Of a DNA stretch of 64,000 nucleotides, positions 1 through 11,663 are shown piece after piece. The notes under the pieces are model-generated. The model worked only from the letters and a program-made list of their open reading frames with translations. It was not told the origin of the DNA and did not search any database. Position numbers and translations under genes: made by a program. Numbering within the stretch: the stretch's first letter is position 1; the number at the start of each line of letters is the position of its first letter. Source of the stretch: Mermis nigrescens (taxonomy: Eukaryota; Nematoda; Enoplea; Mermithida; Mermithidae); the NCBI GenBank assembly GCA_036768485.1, contig JAVLUZ010000145.1, positions 14,904,304-14,968,303 on the forward strand, read 5' to 3'.

Positions 1-569
1 GAGCAAATAAAGATGTTCTTATTTCTGAGGGCCATCAATTCTCTGCTACGGCAGCATTGTAAAATAGCGAGTATTTCTGCCTGAAAGACAGTACACATAC
101 TGCCTAAGGTAAAATACCGCATCTGTTTTAACTTCTGGAAATTGCCCGCGCCTGAGGTATTCACAAAGCATGATCCATCAGTGTAGCAGACAATTCCAGG
201 AGGCGAGAGAATATTCACTCTAGATTTTCCCCAGTCATCCCTAGTGGGAAACTGAATGGTATAAAGTCTACCAAAAATAAATTTTGGTACAATAAAGTCA
301 CTTGGCATTTTGAGTACTGGCCTATTGGCCTTAGCCCAAACAGCATTGTGACCTACAACTTTGCCTTTTGCATTCCAACTGCCAGCTATGTTTAGTCGAT
401 ATGCAGCTACCCTTGCACAACCCTCCACAAAGATATGCAGGGGAGGCAGGTCCAGCAAGACTTCCATGGCTGCAGTCGGTGTGGTGCACATGGCACTACA
501 AATGCTGAGGCACGCCATTCTATGTAAATGACTAAGCTGACATTTCACAGTAGACAAGTGTGCACGAGG
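1..569 (-). pseudogene. LINE ORF2 C-terminal part with RNase H domain (broken, partial)
   Basis: Downstream of the stop at 570-572 the ORF2 frame continues towards base 1. Around 180-215 it reads CYTDGS, the first catalytic aspartate motif of RNase H. About 35 codons later it reads TVFQAEILAI, which matches the RNase H glutamate block. RNase H downstream of RT is typical of the I and R1-like groups and some Jockey relatives. The domain runs off the window edge, so its last catalytic residues cannot be checked. It is part of the same dead LINE copy. Confidence 0.75.
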
Positions 570-1967
570 TCACCAGATTAGTGAAGCATAGGTGATCATG
601 GGTCTAATCACAGACACGAAAAGCCATCGCATGACCTGTGGTGATAGACCCCAGGATTTTCCTACAGCTCTACGACATTGCCAGAATGCATTAACAGCCT
701 TCTGACATTTGACCTCTACATGATTGCGCCAGTTTAATTTCTGGTCCAAAATAAGTCCCAAAAATCTGACCTAGTCTACACGTTGTAGTGGCATACCATA
801 GAAAATTGGTGGTTTAAACCCATCAAGTTTCCGTTTATGAGTGAATAGCACCATTCCGGTTTTCTGTGGGTTCACAGATAGACCATTATAGTGACACCAC
901 TGTTCCACCTTGGCTAGACCACTTTCCATAAGTGAGGAAATGGTCTCAAGGAACCTTCCAGTAACAAGGATTGCCAAATCATCAGCATATCCTTGACTGT
1001 AGGGGCCAGACTTTTGCAAATTCTGCAAAAGTTCGTCCACCACAAGGCCCCACAGCAAAGGAGATAGTACACCTCCTTGTGGACAGCCTTTTGTGGTAGT
1101 AAAGATCATGCTGTCTCCACAAGAGTTAGTCATGATATGGCGAAATCTTAGCATAGCATCAATCCATTTTACAATGGTCTGATGTACGCCATGATTGGAT
1201 GCTGCTTTGCAGATAGCATTGAAGGTTGTATTGTCAAATGCCCCTTCAATGTCCAGAAACACGCCCAGTGTGAATTGTTTGTTGTCTAATGCCCGTTCAA
1301 TCCTAGAAACTAGTTCATGAAGGGCCATATCAACAGACTTTCCACACTGATACGCATGTTGTGTAACATGTAAAGGATGTTCCAGCAAGGGACCATCTCT
1401 TATAAAGCGATCGATTAATCTTTCCATACACTTCAGTAAGAATGAGGAAAGACTAATTGGTCTGAAGGATTTTGCCAGGTCTTAGGAACTATGCCCTGGC
1501 TTAGGAATAAAGATGACCTTTACTTGTCGCCAGGCTATTGGAACATAGCCAAGTGCTAGGCATCTTCAATAAATATTCACTAGGGGTCTCACCAGAATGT
1601 CCAGTCCTCCCTGCAAAAGAGCTGGAAAAATGCCATCAACCCCTGGAGTCTTGTAGGGTTCGAAAGACTTTACAGCCCAGCGAACCTTATCAGATGTTAT
1701 CATCCTGCAAGCGAGAACTTGGTCACCAAAGCCAGAAAAATTGGTTGGGCCCAATGTGTCCGGATATGCCTCATTTCCAACTGCAAAGCTGCCAGGAAAA
1801 TGAGTGTCAAGAAGGTGAAGCAGGGTTTCCCTTCGGTTGAGTGTATACTGACCCGAAGGTAGTTTTAATGAGCCAACTTCACCTACTTGTGGTTTACATA
1901 AAATGCGGCGAAGCCTAGCAGCATCCGACATTTTATCAATGTTGGAGCAGTAGTCCCGCCAGCACAA
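570..1967 (-). pseudogene. LINE ORF2 reverse transcriptase domain (broken)
   Basis: The fragment from 1427 to 771 holds the RT palm: GVFLDIEGAFDNT (motif A, first catalytic Asp), GCPQGGVLSPLLW (motif B) and YADDLAIL (motif C, catalytic YADD). Upstream, 1967-1566 ends in the N-terminal RT block around PYKTPGVDGI. The two blocks lie in different frames with stops between about 1428 and 1565, so one or more indels have occurred. After a TAG at 771-773 the same frame resumes with a thumb-like segment (LNWRNHV) down to a TGA at 570. In an intact element this enzyme would carry out target-primed reverse transcription. Confidence 0.88.
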
Positions 1968-3028
1968 ATGCTTTCTGAGGCGTATAAGATGCTTATACTC
2001 CTGTCGAACCTTGCGATAATCAGCCCAATCGGAAACTGATTGAGATAATTTCGCTTGATTCCAAGCTCTCCTACTTTTCTTACGAAGGTCTTGGAGCTCC
2101 CTATTCCACCAGGGAATAGGTTTGCTCTTTCCCTCTGTAAACTGCAGGAGCTCTCATAAGAGGATGTAAGAGCTTGCTGTACAAAGTCAACAGCACCCTC
2201 TATGTCCTCTTTTGTTGAGCAACTAGGAGCCCAAGAACCCAAGCGACTACTAAGGTGCTGCTTAAAAAGAGCCCAATTAGTGGACCTTGGATTCCTGTAC
2301 AACCTAGAAGAAAAGGAATCAGCATGTAAGGAGAAGCGTACCTGTCTATGGTCTGATAGAGACTCCTCTTGTGAGACATGCCAATTTCTTATATCATTAG
2401 CGAGGTCGAGAGAACATAAGGTTAGATCAATAACCTCCTGTCTCTTTGCCACAACAAATGTAGGTTCACTTTCCCTATTTAATAAAATTAAATTGGTGGA
2501 GGCTAAATATTCAGCAAGTGCAGTCCCACGTTTATTGGTATTGCTGCTGCCCCACAAGGTGTGATGAGCATTGGCGTCACACCCAATAATTAGTGGTATC
2601 TGCTTTTTACTGCAGTAGTCAACCAGAAGAGAAAAAGCTCTACCTGGAGGTAAATGAGGAGAGTCAAAAGGCAGGTATGCTGATGTAACAATAATGTTAC
2701 GCCAGTGCCCTGCACTTTTATAACTTGACTCAACAGACACCATGTCACGGTTGCTAAATTGTTGAAGGAGCACTGGGTTAAGTTTCCGTGAGGCAAGCAC
2801 GCAAGCCCTTGGTCCTTGTACCGCAGTCCCTACTAACACAGTATATAATTTATCATTTAATCCACATACCTTGTTCTTATAGATCCAAGGCTCCTGGATC
2901 AACGCTAGTTTTGTCTGCAGTTTCGCTAGGCAGCGACTAAGTACACCAGTCGCACCTTGGCTATGCTGCAAGTTAATTTGGAATAATTCCAGTACTGATT
3001 GGGATGGGAGAGTACTAGTACCAACCAT
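1883..3028 (-). pseudogene. LINE ORF2 endonuclease (APE-like) domain with frameshift
   Basis: An open frame of 381 codons starts at 3028 and encodes the EEP/APE-type endonuclease. It shows INLQHSQGA near the start, ALIQEPW (metal-binding Glu), VTSAYLPFDSP, IIGCDANAHHTLWG (the DxN motif), and SLSDHRQVRFSL (catalytic SDH). These residues are intact, but the frame departs from the expected RT-linker sequence near 2100-2160. After that the translation is out of register and the true frame reappears as 1967-1566. In a live LINE this domain nicks the target DNA. Confidence 0.9.
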
Positions 3029-3034
3029 CCTAAT

Positions 3035-3558
3035 CTATGTACGAAGGCTTAGGAGTTGGGTGTGCAACAGCAATTGCTTGCTGTGCTCCCCACTACAAAT
3101 TGCCCTAGATTTGGAGGGAGCTGGGTCCTCCTGAGCAGTATTCTGCCCAGTGCCCCTGCTCGAATCAGAACCTGTAACTTCGGGCAGGTTAGTGCCAGAT
3201 CCCTGGAGGGCTCTGGCAGCACAAGCCTGCTTACAAAGTTTCTGTTTCTGGGCCCCGCTAAGTTGCTTGCGCAAATTTATGGAGCCCAGTTTCTCTGAAA
3301 GGTTCTCCAAGGGAGTCCCTTTCGCAAGTGTTCCAGTAGCATTGCCCTCAACTGCCACCTGGTTCCCAGGACAACTGAGGAGCCACAAGTAGCTCGGCCA
3401 CCAGTGATGCCCTGTGACAACACACCACTAGTTGGGCTGCAAGTAACATGACCGCCAAGATTGCCTTGCAACGACACAGTGCTGGCTGGGTCTCCGGAGA
3501 TTTTAGAACCCTCGTCTGCCGGATACTGAGGGCCGGTCTCTGATAACTCCATGGTCAT
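3035..3558 (-). pseudogene. LINE ORF1 (gag-like) fragment, split over two frames
   Basis: Two overlapping minus-strand frames (3558-3277 and 3388-3035) together look like ORF1. The second contains LRKQLSGAQKQKLCKQ, a basic block of the kind found N-terminal to the endonuclease ORF in this LINE group. No CCHC zinc knuckles are visible. The two frames overlap out of register, which fits a single-base indel. The frame ends just before the endonuclease ORF start at 3028. The assignment rests on position and this one motif. Confidence 0.55.
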
Positions 3559-3600
3559 AGAACGGTGAGTTGGTTCATGGCTGACAAACTCAGCAAGTTG

Positions 3601-3859
3601 ACAGTTAGGGTCCCAGCAGGACCCCTAGTGATCCCTTAATGGGCTCACCCTGCCAACTTCTAACGGCCACCAACCGCCAGACATGCCCAGTAGCCACTCA
3701 AGCCCTGGGGAGCAGCTCTTGGTCTGACCTCTCAGTAAGCTTCATTGAGGTACTCAAACCCCTCCACTGCGCTAAAGTGACTGCTCATCGGAGGGGTTCG
3801 TAATCCTGACTTTACGAGAACAATTTTTAAGAAAATTAATGTTTTGCAACGCTCTGGAC
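3601..3859. other. LINE 5' flank, no gene seen
   Basis: This stretch is of ordinary composition and may include the 5' UTR of the LINE. No coding frame or repeat structure was recognised. Confidence 0.4.
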
Positions 3860-4960
3860 GTAGAATTAGTTTTTAGTGTAAACTCTACCCCTCAACAATA
3901 ACTGACTAGTGCAAATTTTACACAACTACTGGGTGCAGAGAAAACTAAAGGTCATATTTGTAATTCTGACGTTAACGTTTTGAAAAAATTATGCTTCCAC
4001 AATTCTTTACACCCCTAAAATACCTCAATATTTAGTGTAATTAAACGCGCCTACGTGCATGCGTAATCCTCTATGCTGAGTAAATTTTTAGAATTAGGAT
4101 CATGTCCTAACTCATATGGGGAGAGTTGACAGACAAAAACCCGCCAAAAACATCTTTTTTCACCCCAAAGTTGGAACTTAATACTTCCAAAACTAACACA
4201 GTATTAAGTGTAAAGATACGCGACAAGGTGCGATGTGTAACTACTGACATGTACCTTATTCTCACATGTTCTTTTACCCCATACTTTGAACTTTATACCA
4301 CTATAGCGATTCTGTATTGAGTTTAAAGGAACGCGTCCAATCCAAATGCGATGTATATTCCTTGAAACGTACTTATTTTTATAATACTTCGTACGTCCCA
4401 CTTTCTAACCGAAGTGGTTTACAAACGTTTAGAGGGAAAAACGTGTTTATTCGTCCACCACCTCAGTGTAAACAAATTCCAGAACTAACTCCGCATTGAC
4501 TTATTCGAACATAGTCGAGGTCATCGCGTAGCCCTAAGCGTAGTATTTCCATAAATAGGTTTTTTGAGGTTTCTTAGCAGGAGAATTTGGCAGACATAAA
4601 CAAGTCGAAGACTCGACTAAGACGTTTTTTCAACCTCAGATTTTTACACTCTTTGCACTGCCCCTCCGGGAGTAAGTCATTTTTCAAAGAAATAAAAAAA
4701 CCATCGAATCTACTGAATAGTCTATATTTAAAAAACCAAACTAAACAGAATGTAAAATTGAGATAAAAAAGTAGTGACCAAAATTTGAAAAAATGGTATA
4801 ATGTTATGACATGATCTTTTTTATTATCTATCTTTGAAAAAAACTGCACCTTCCAGGAGTGTCCCAGTGTTGCTGTAGGGGCGGGGCCGCATATTTTGGG
4901 GTACCTAAGTATATTATAGGTACGCGCTAATGCGCTACCTATACCTATAATAAGCGAGAA
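3860..4960 (-). repeat. Inverted copy of hairpin-ended repeat family (compare 39777-41040)
   Basis: The end at 4840-4960, read on the minus strand, matches the start of the plus-strand copy at 39777: a hairpin of the form AGGTAGCGC-TTAGCGC-TACCT, then GGTACCCC, GGGACACTCCTGGAAGGTGC and a T-run. Inside, motifs such as TTTACACC, CCCCATACTTTGAACTTTA and CACCTCAGTGTAAAC recur about every 120 bases, matching the GTGTAAAG series of the other copy. There is no long ORF. The family is unidentified; a Helitron-like or other non-autonomous element is possible. Confidence 0.55.
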
Positions 4961-5082
4961 GTTAAATGATTAATAGAAGTGCAAGGAAATAAATGTTCTT
5001 ATGATTGTCACATATTTTAATGAAAAGCGCTTCAAGCAATGCATAGCTTAAAATAAACCTCAACTTATGTTTCTATCTAACA

Positions 5083-5160
5083 TTATAGTCGGTTTCACAT
5101 AAGTTTGGGCGTAAATTTTAATCGGCAATAAGCTGACGGAACAGACTTTTGATCACTCAT
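5083..5160 (+). repeat. Partial palindromic MITE relic
   Basis: TATAGTCGGTTTCACATAAG followed by AATCGGCAATAAGCTGACGG matches the left half of the palindromic MITE family best seen at 15325 and 39023. The right half is missing. The rest of 4961-5566 shows no further structure. Confidence 0.6.
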
Positions 5161-5293
5161 TATACGGACGTCCTTTTTGGAAAGCATACTCCTCCAGAAT
5201 TCCTCGCTTTTCGAAAAGTAGGCGTTTTTGACAAAATTTGAATAAAAAATAGACATACATATCTATGCGTACAACAGTGACCCTGCTCGTCAC

Positions 5294-5299
5294 TTTATT
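5294..5299 (-). promoter_or_regulatory. Candidate polyadenylation signal of Lim1
   Basis: AATAAA on the minus strand, about 270 bases past the Lim1 stop codon. Such hexamers are common by chance in AT-rich DNA, so this is only a candidate. Confidence 0.25.
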
Positions 5300-5566
5300 T
5301 GACATGAGTACGTTAGCTGAAAAAATTATCATTCAAATTATGTGCAATGTTACAGTATACATAAATTCATACAGTATAAATATTGACAAGAATTGCGTTA
5401 AAAGCTATCATGTGGATCAACAATCCCTTTGAACAGAAGTTTTATCACCAAAAAATGAAATCCGTTAACTGCAGAGATCGCAACAATGTTCTCGTGTTCA
5501 TTGGACGCTCAACGTTTGTATTATCTACTGACGACGGTAAAAATAGCTACAGGAAAAACGTGGCGA

Positions 5567-5829
5567 CTACCAACGCATTTGATCATTCAGCTGATCAGTT
5601 TTCAGTCCCCCAGGTGTCGTACCCTGGCAACCGAGAAAGCCAAGCGATTGACTAGAGACTGCAACAGCTCTTATTTGCTGCTGCTGGTGGGCAAATAGAA
5701 CTTGCTGTTGTTGCCGCTGTGATTGGTCAACCGCTTCCATAACTGTCGCATGATTTATCATTGGCTGAATGCAGTCGGGACTCTCTGATAATCGTATCGG
5801 TCGGCGTTCTATCATAAACGCCGCTTCAT
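5567..5829 (-). CDS. Lim1: Lim1 last coding exon (C-terminal tail)
   Basis: A TTCTTAG acceptor (minus strand) opens this exon with two bases that complete a codon left at phase 1 by the exon at 7808. The frame then stays open for 86 codons to a TAG. The tail is glutamine-rich (QRQQQQ, HQQQQ) and ends in TDQLNDQMRW. From memory, vertebrate Lhx1 proteins also end in a short acidic/Asn stretch closed by Trp, so this is probably the true C terminus. Matching phase, strand and position support membership of the Lim1 gene. The link to the exon at 7808 would be falsified by a further exon between them, which was not seen. Confidence 0.65.
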
Positions 5830-5929
5830 CTAAGAATTAGGTCCAATTTTTTCGTCGACTGAATATAGTCAACGGAGGAAACAATCATTATAGACATGGG
5901 GGTTTGGACCACATATGCACGGATGCGTT

Positions 5930-6195
5930 TTAGCATAGGTGGGCGCCACCAAATTTCTGAGGGTGCAAGATTTTTTCAAAGGTGAACAAAATAGCTTCAA
6001 AAATGGTGGTACGGCGAAAAAACACCATCTTTCAACGTTTCTTATCGAGCACTATCCATTGGCATCAAAAAATTGCGAAAAAAACTGAACAATTTTCAAA
6101 AATTGAATTATGGGGGTATTTTGGTTTCTCGGGAAGGGGTATCTTGGTTTCTTGGGGGTGCATACCCCTTAAATGCTTTCCCACGCCCAGGTATG
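5930..6195 (+). repeat. Dispersed repeat family B
   Basis: The copy begins near GGGCGCCACCAAATTTCTGA and ends near CACGCCCAGGTATGC. The same sequence occurs inverted at 31010-31285, including the TATCCATTGGCATCAAAAAA block, and in part at 56330 and 62360. No ORF is convincing. Confidence 0.75.
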
Positions 6196-6545
6196 CGTTT
6201 GAGGGATCTAAGACCTCCTAGAAGAGAAAATGAAAAATTTGCTCGAAAAAGTGAGGCAAAATAAAGGCTAAAAAGGGATGAAAAAATTTTTTTCAGACGT
6301 GCTTGAAATCGACTAGAAACTATGGATTAACGTCCTTTTAAAGACATTTAGCATTTAAAACAGCTTTTGAGATCAGTTGGGCCCTAAGAAGCTTAATTTT
6401 TGATCCCCTACCCAGCTGACTTCTGGATCCCCGAAAATATCAAAGACCCCTTAAAAATTGATAGATCCCCAAAATGAAATTTTCGGTGCCATATTTAGTG
6501 TGGCCCCCATCATATCCCTCCAGAATTTGGTTTCTGCTAACGTTA
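6195..6545 (+). repeat. Dispersed repeat family C
   Basis: Shows the family C core: GTGAGGCAAAATAAAGGC, then GTGCTTGAAATCGACTAGAA, ACTATGGATTAA, a T-rich patch, GCATTT and TTTTGAGATCAGTTGG. Related copies lie at 15060, 15900 (inverted), 25205, 25435, 50440 (inverted), 51410, 56045 and 61680 (inverted). Confidence 0.65.
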
Positions 6546-7807
6546 CGTCTAGTAACGACCATTCATGCATGTGGGGAATATTAGTCTATAGACCCCACAA
6601 GGACAAACAAAAAATTTTTTGGTGAAAATGAAGCAAAATTAACTTCACAAATGGGCAAAACTCACAACTTTCTTGCAGAAGAAAATTTTAAAAAATCAAG
6701 ATGAAAAAATACAAAATACGAATACAACAATTAAAATTAAAAAAATTTAAGCGAGAATGAAAAAAATGAAAATGACTTGAAACTGAAAATGAGACAAATC
6801 TTAAAATTAGAATGAAAATAGACAAATGAATTGAAAATGACCGTAGACTGTCCATGGCTATTTGGACATTTAATGCTGATTTTATCGCCATTTTAGGTAA
6901 GAAAAAGCTCTCTGGCTGATCCTCAAGCCGATCTGACTTCCTGAGACAGGTGCGGTGCGTCTACAGCAAGACAACTGCGCATAAAAAGTTAAAAAATTCT
7001 TAAAGTTCTACAAAATTGTTTGACACGGATTATGCATTTAAAAATAAATTGTGCTCGAAATCCTTAGCCAAAACATGCTAGCTTGCTTGTGTGATTTACT
7101 AATTATAGATGAGAATTCACAATAGTCAGCTGAGAAAAAATGTCTTTGTTTAAAATAAATATCATGATTAAATGGCATCTGATAAAAAGGTAAAAGGCTT
7201 AAATTATTATCTGTAGCTGTGGGAGATATGGGACAAGTCCTCTCAAAATTTTGGAAGTACGTTAATTTTTTACAAGGGCAACCGAAGAAAAAATTGGATA
7301 TTCTTGTAGCGACAGCCAGAATCTATTTTAGCACACTTTTGAGTCAATAAATTCAACATTTTCAGGCGCAATTTATCGTATAACTTTTGTCTTTCAAAGA
7401 GCCCAAGTTAGTGAGACAGGTGAAAATGTCATCTGGCACTCTGTCCGTGTAGAATTATTCATTTTCCGTATTGCTTTTCACACAGCTACGCGCCTAATTA
7501 AACATGTTATCAAAATTATTAATCAAGAGATTTCTTAAAACTACATGATTGGACGACTTTCCTCTGCGCGTTAGGATCCCTTTTCAAACTGGTTTTCTGG
7601 AATCTTCCAACCAAAATTTCACGCACAAAAAAGTGAAATGCAAATAAAACGTGTAGCGGATATCAGCTATAATTTTGCTTCGCTTGTTCACAATACTTTA
7701 CTGTTACACGTACAAGAGATACATATGTAGGTCTCCAATTCTATAAGTACGCCAGATCGGTTAAAGAAAATAATTTAAAAAACAACAAGGTGAAGGCAAA
7801 ATCTTAC
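6546..7807. other. Lim1: Lim1 intron, remainder
   Basis: AT-rich intron DNA with an A-rich tract at about 6690-6800. No exon, RNA gene or further repeat was recognised. Confidence 0.5.
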
Positions 7808-8044
7808 TCCCAGTAATGGGCGGATCAAGAGGAACCGGGTGCATCTCTCCTTGACGAGATGGCGGTCCAGGTGCAGGAATAACAAAGTTGGAGGGAAATG
7901 CGGACCCTCCAGGTATCCCTCCAGGAACCTGCATCGGCATGTCCAAGCGCTGTACCCCGGCGTCGGGACCGTTACCGAACATATCGCAATAATAGTTCAT
8001 TGCGTGATGATGGTAATAAGCTTCATCAGGCCGACTTAATGAAT
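7808..8044 (-). CDS. Lim1: Lim1 exon, proline/glycine-rich C-terminal region
   Basis: Bounded by an acceptor TTTTTATTGCAG (minus strand) and a donor GTAAGAT, and open throughout its 237 bases. It begins with two bases that complete a codon and ends with one, so it fits the preceding exon (phase 1) and the last exon. The text runs SLSRPDEAYYHHHAMNYYCD, then a Met/Pro/Gly-rich stretch with VPGGIPGG and IPAPGPPSRQGEM. From memory, Lhx1 has a comparable Tyr-rich then Gly/Pro-rich segment C-terminal to its homeodomain; this is similarity in style, not a verified alignment. The region is expected to act in transactivation. Confidence 0.8.
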
Positions 8045-9493
8045 CTGCAATAAAAATGCATTTGTGTATAAGCTGTTCTCATTACTTAAATTACGATTTG
8101 TTACTGAATTTTTATTACAATACATACGTATGTTTTTTAATTATGTTTTGTTAGTATACTCTAACACCCTAAAGACATTACACATTTTGAGTTTTTAGAC
8201 CAATGATTTTGAGTTATTAGATCAATGTCCTGAAACTAAAAAGTCAAATTGTAATTCAGGTTTTCCGTCATTTTTTTATTCGTTTAAAGAGACTTTAATT
8301 TATGAACTTCTGAAGAATAGAAATACGACGGGTACAGGTACAAAAACAAGTGCTAGTACAAAAATACAAAAATCCATTTTTTGTATTACGGTCTTCTTTC
8401 TAGAACGTAGAAACAAAAACAGTTTCAAAAGATTTGATAAACATGGATAAACTTGAGTGGTCAAGGAATCATTCTTTGACGCGAAGTGTCGAGAACTTTG
8501 ACGCTTTCAGTAAGAAAAACTCCAAAAACGCACAAAAGAGCATACTTCTCATAATTCAGGTAAATGAAACTTCAGCGGAAAGCCAGCAGCATTTTGTGGG
8601 TAATCAGTAATCAGTCTGGGGGATCGAAATCTAAACTCCTTTCAAGAACACTTATACTTCTCACATTTCTTCTTGATTTGATGCGAAATGTTTTTTATCG
8701 AGGCTACAAAAATGGTAGCATATGTTAATGCATTTCAACGATGTAAGGCTTGACTTTGATGCTTGTGTTTCAGAAGGATCGGATATAAGCCCATTAAAAA
8801 TAAAAAAACGTCATTAATGTGAGCATGGCCATAGGGCATGGTTTTATTGTCCGAATATGCTATATCATTAGCTGCTAAGTACACATATGTACATATAAGC
8901 ATAGTAGATCGTATGCACGAAAACGATATTTTGTGCTTTCCATCGAAAAAAAGAACAATCATGAAGCTTAATAAGCAAATTAGTTGGGCATTTAATGCAG
9001 CTGCTTGCTTGCAGGAAAAGACGAGCAATAACGAAACGCTCAAGGCTAACATTTTACTTAGCAGAACTCGAATACAGATGTGATATATACATATTTGTAA
9101 TATAGGATTTGCTTCTTCAGGTGGTACACTGTCAGTATGAAAAACACAATATAGACACACTCACAAACAATTTTTAAAATATTGTTCACGGCAGAGAATA
9201 ACGATTAACTTTTGACAATTTTGCTAGAAGGGATAAAAACACTCGTAATAAATAATTACGGCGGGTATTATAGGTGATAATAAGATTATGTATGATGAAA
9301 TAATATATGACTATGAGTGGAAAATGAACTTAAAAACCTACCTTTTATACCTGAATGCGCGGAAAATAGATGCTAAGCTAGGTTTTTATATTATGATCGA
9401 TAATCAGTAACATGCGATAAAATTCAGAAAATCGGCGATCTCGCCGTCAAAAATGTGAAAAGTTGGCGACATTGCCGACAAGAATCGGAGAAG
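8045..9493. other. Lim1: Lim1 intron, no exon seen
   Basis: AT-rich with short chance ORFs only. The stretch just before 9494 has several GCCGA/TCGGCGA words, continued after 10081, so the hAT MITE interrupts a small low-complexity patch. Confidence 0.5.
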
Positions 9494-10081
9494 CAGGCGC
9501 GGATTTAAGGAGGCGGGGGCGGCCGACCCCCCCATTGGCCAAAAATATTTGTCGAGATAAAGAATGGATATGCAATTTGCAAAGATTTTTGACCGTCAGT
9601 GACCATAATTTCTCAAATTTTTTCGGGGCTACGCGCCGGATGATATCTATTAATGACATTTATTAACTTTCTTGGTGACCTGGAAGCCATTTTCTTTTCT
9701 ATTTTTTGCATAGTTTTCTTCTATTTTCAATTGAAAATTTCGATGTTTCGCATCAAATGTCATAAAAACAGGAAATCAAGCAGTAAATAATTCTTCTAGA
9801 CGTCTATCCGCCTTAATTTCACAAATTTTCCGGCGCTACGCGCCAGGTTTTTGTAAAGGTCAAAGAAATGTAATGATTTTTCACACAAAATCGTCGAAAT
9901 TTTTAAAATTTTTTGAAAAAATATTGCATCAAAAGTGATTTTATGTAAAAGTATACAACGTAAAACACCGAAAAAAACGCTATTTCGCGCGTTAAGAGCT
10001 AATTTTCGGACCTATTTTTGACTGTTTTTGGAAAAGTTGGGAGACCGCCCCCTCCTTAGGAAAATCCCAGATCCGCAACTG
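9494..10081 (+). mobile_element. hAT-type MITE with perfect 8-bp target duplication
   Basis: Left end CAGGCGCGGATTTAAGGAGG, right end (reverse complement) CAGTTGCGGATCTGGG. The element is flanked on both sides by CGGAGAAG (9486-9493 and 10082-10089), an 8-bp duplication as made by hAT transposases. No transposase is encoded. It contains the GC hairpin words GGCGCTACGCGCC seen in other copies. The right half matches 18490-19045, and 11664-12268 is an inverted relative. Confidence 0.88.
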
Positions 10082-10303
10082 CGGAGAAGTACCGGGTCAT
10101 TTTAAAATTGAGGAAACTGCCGATGATATCAGCGATTTTTACTTCTGCGGACACAAAATAGACAAAAGAATCGTAATTTTCTACGAGGAGTGTAATTTTC
10201 TCCGGCAGCGGTGCGTTCATAACTGACGATTTCTGTTTTTCTGCGACTTTCATCGGATTGATAAGGCTTAAGCTTTTTGGAATAAAAAATGTTCTCTAAC
10301 GTC

Positions 10304-10682
10304 TAGTGGCGGATCCAGAATTTTCTGACAGGAGGAGCGGAACCCCTAATTTTCTTTTAAAAAAAGTCAAAATTGTCCAAAAAACCCGCCCATTATGCTT
10401 AAAGTAGCGGTTTTTTGCGTCTTTTGATAGACAGAATCATTTTTGATCCGAAGTAGTCAGAAAATTCCGAAAGTGTTCCACGAAAAATGCACAAAATTAG
10501 TGCTAAAATCCTTGTTCTGTGCATAAACTACTTTTCTGACGTAAAAATAAAGTTTTTATAGCGCTATCTTCTTGAAATAATAACGAAAATCATAAAAAAT
10601 ATGCATTATCCTCTATTGCGCACAAATATTTTTTGACGACAGAGGGCGGCCGCCCCTCCATTCCCCTCTAAATCCGCGCCTG
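10304..10682 (+). mobile_element. hAT-type MITE with perfect 8-bp target duplication
   Basis: Starts TAGTGGCGGATCCAGAATTT and ends AAATCCGCGCCTG, flanked by CTAACGTC at 10296-10303 and 10683-10690. The first C of the usual CAGTGGCGG end seems to have become T. Non-coding. The interior resembles 28611-29107 in inverted orientation and the relic at 38400. Confidence 0.85.
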
Positions 10683-10691
10683 CTAACGTCT

Positions 10692-11663
10692 AAATATGAA
10701 AAAGATATGCAATGTAGTACCTACTTTATATGCAATCTTCGCACTTCTTGTGTAAAATGTTCTCTGATAAATAAAGAGTCATCGGGCATCCCGTCTGTAT
10801 TCCGAGGTAAACAACGATATCGATGGTACTTATCCCACTGGCAGGGTCGCTTCGGCTTATTTAAGATATTAAATGATATCTCTAGAGCCCTTATTCTATA
10901 ATACGCCTGTGTGTACGTATGTATATATTTAGCTAATTCTATTACTCGAGCTTACAGTAAGACCGTTTATCGTTGAGATATATACGTGTAGAACATAATG
11001 GCCAAAAACGATGCGATTTACGAACGGTAGCAACGTAATAGGGCTGCTCAATATCTGCCACTTCCATCTGCTTTTTGTTAGATTTCGTAAAATCTTTATC
11101 TACACAAAATGTGCTAGTAAACGCGGACATCAGACGATCGGCCAAGGAAAAACGCAGCTATCTTAGAAGTGCGCTTGGCTCCCAAAGGAAAAATGCGGAA
11201 GAGAGACCGCAGAAGCATCCGAATAAAATAGAACGTAAAGTCCCCGGATATTTGAAATTCTATACGCTTTATAGACGTACGAACACAGTACTTCTAGTTC
11301 GGTTACGGACCAACGTTTTGAAGACAGAGAGGAGCAAATAGTAAGGCTGCTTCGAAACTAAGATCATGTTATTTTCATCCAAAAAAATTAGGAAATAAAA
11401 ATAAAATCGAATTGTTCTAAAAAATTTATCAGCTTAGAAGTAGATCGTAGCTTTTTTTAATCAAAAAATTATATTACTTTAATATTTGGATGAATATTGG
11501 TACTAATGTGTATGACGAAATACAAAAAGACATTCGCAAGATATATTTCGAAAGCGCCAGCGCAATACAGCCGCAGTTATGCATAGATAAGACAAAAATG
11601 CATTTTTTGAATTGCATGAACCATACAAGAGTTTTTAAGACCTTGTTTTAGTTTGCTTGAGTA
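10692..11663. other. Lim1: Lim1 intron, no exon seen
   Basis: Short ORFs occur on both strands around 10940-11340, but without recognisable domains or good splice sites. Nothing is called. Confidence 0.45.

Larger units (their letters stand above)
1..3600 (-). mobile_element. Decayed non-LTR retrotransposon (Jockey/R1/I-type LINE), 3' end outside window
   Basis: Read on the minus strand, the order is an ORF1-like fragment, an apurinic-type endonuclease, a reverse transcriptase and an RNase H domain. This is the layout of Jockey, R1 and I-type LINEs. The copy is dead: in-frame stops lie at 771-773 and 570-572, the frame is broken between the endonuclease and RT parts (about 2100-2160) and between RT blocks (about 1428-1565), and ORF1 is split over two frames. 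The 5' limit is uncertain; ORF1 begins at 3558 and no poly(A) tail is visible because the 3' end leaves the window. The clade assignment is from remembered motif style, not a tree. Confidence 0.9.

Noticed and set aside
10942..11341. Opposed ORFs of 67 and 88 codons in a Lim1 intron
   Set aside because: No homology recognised and mutually overlapping on opposite strands; no good splice sites.
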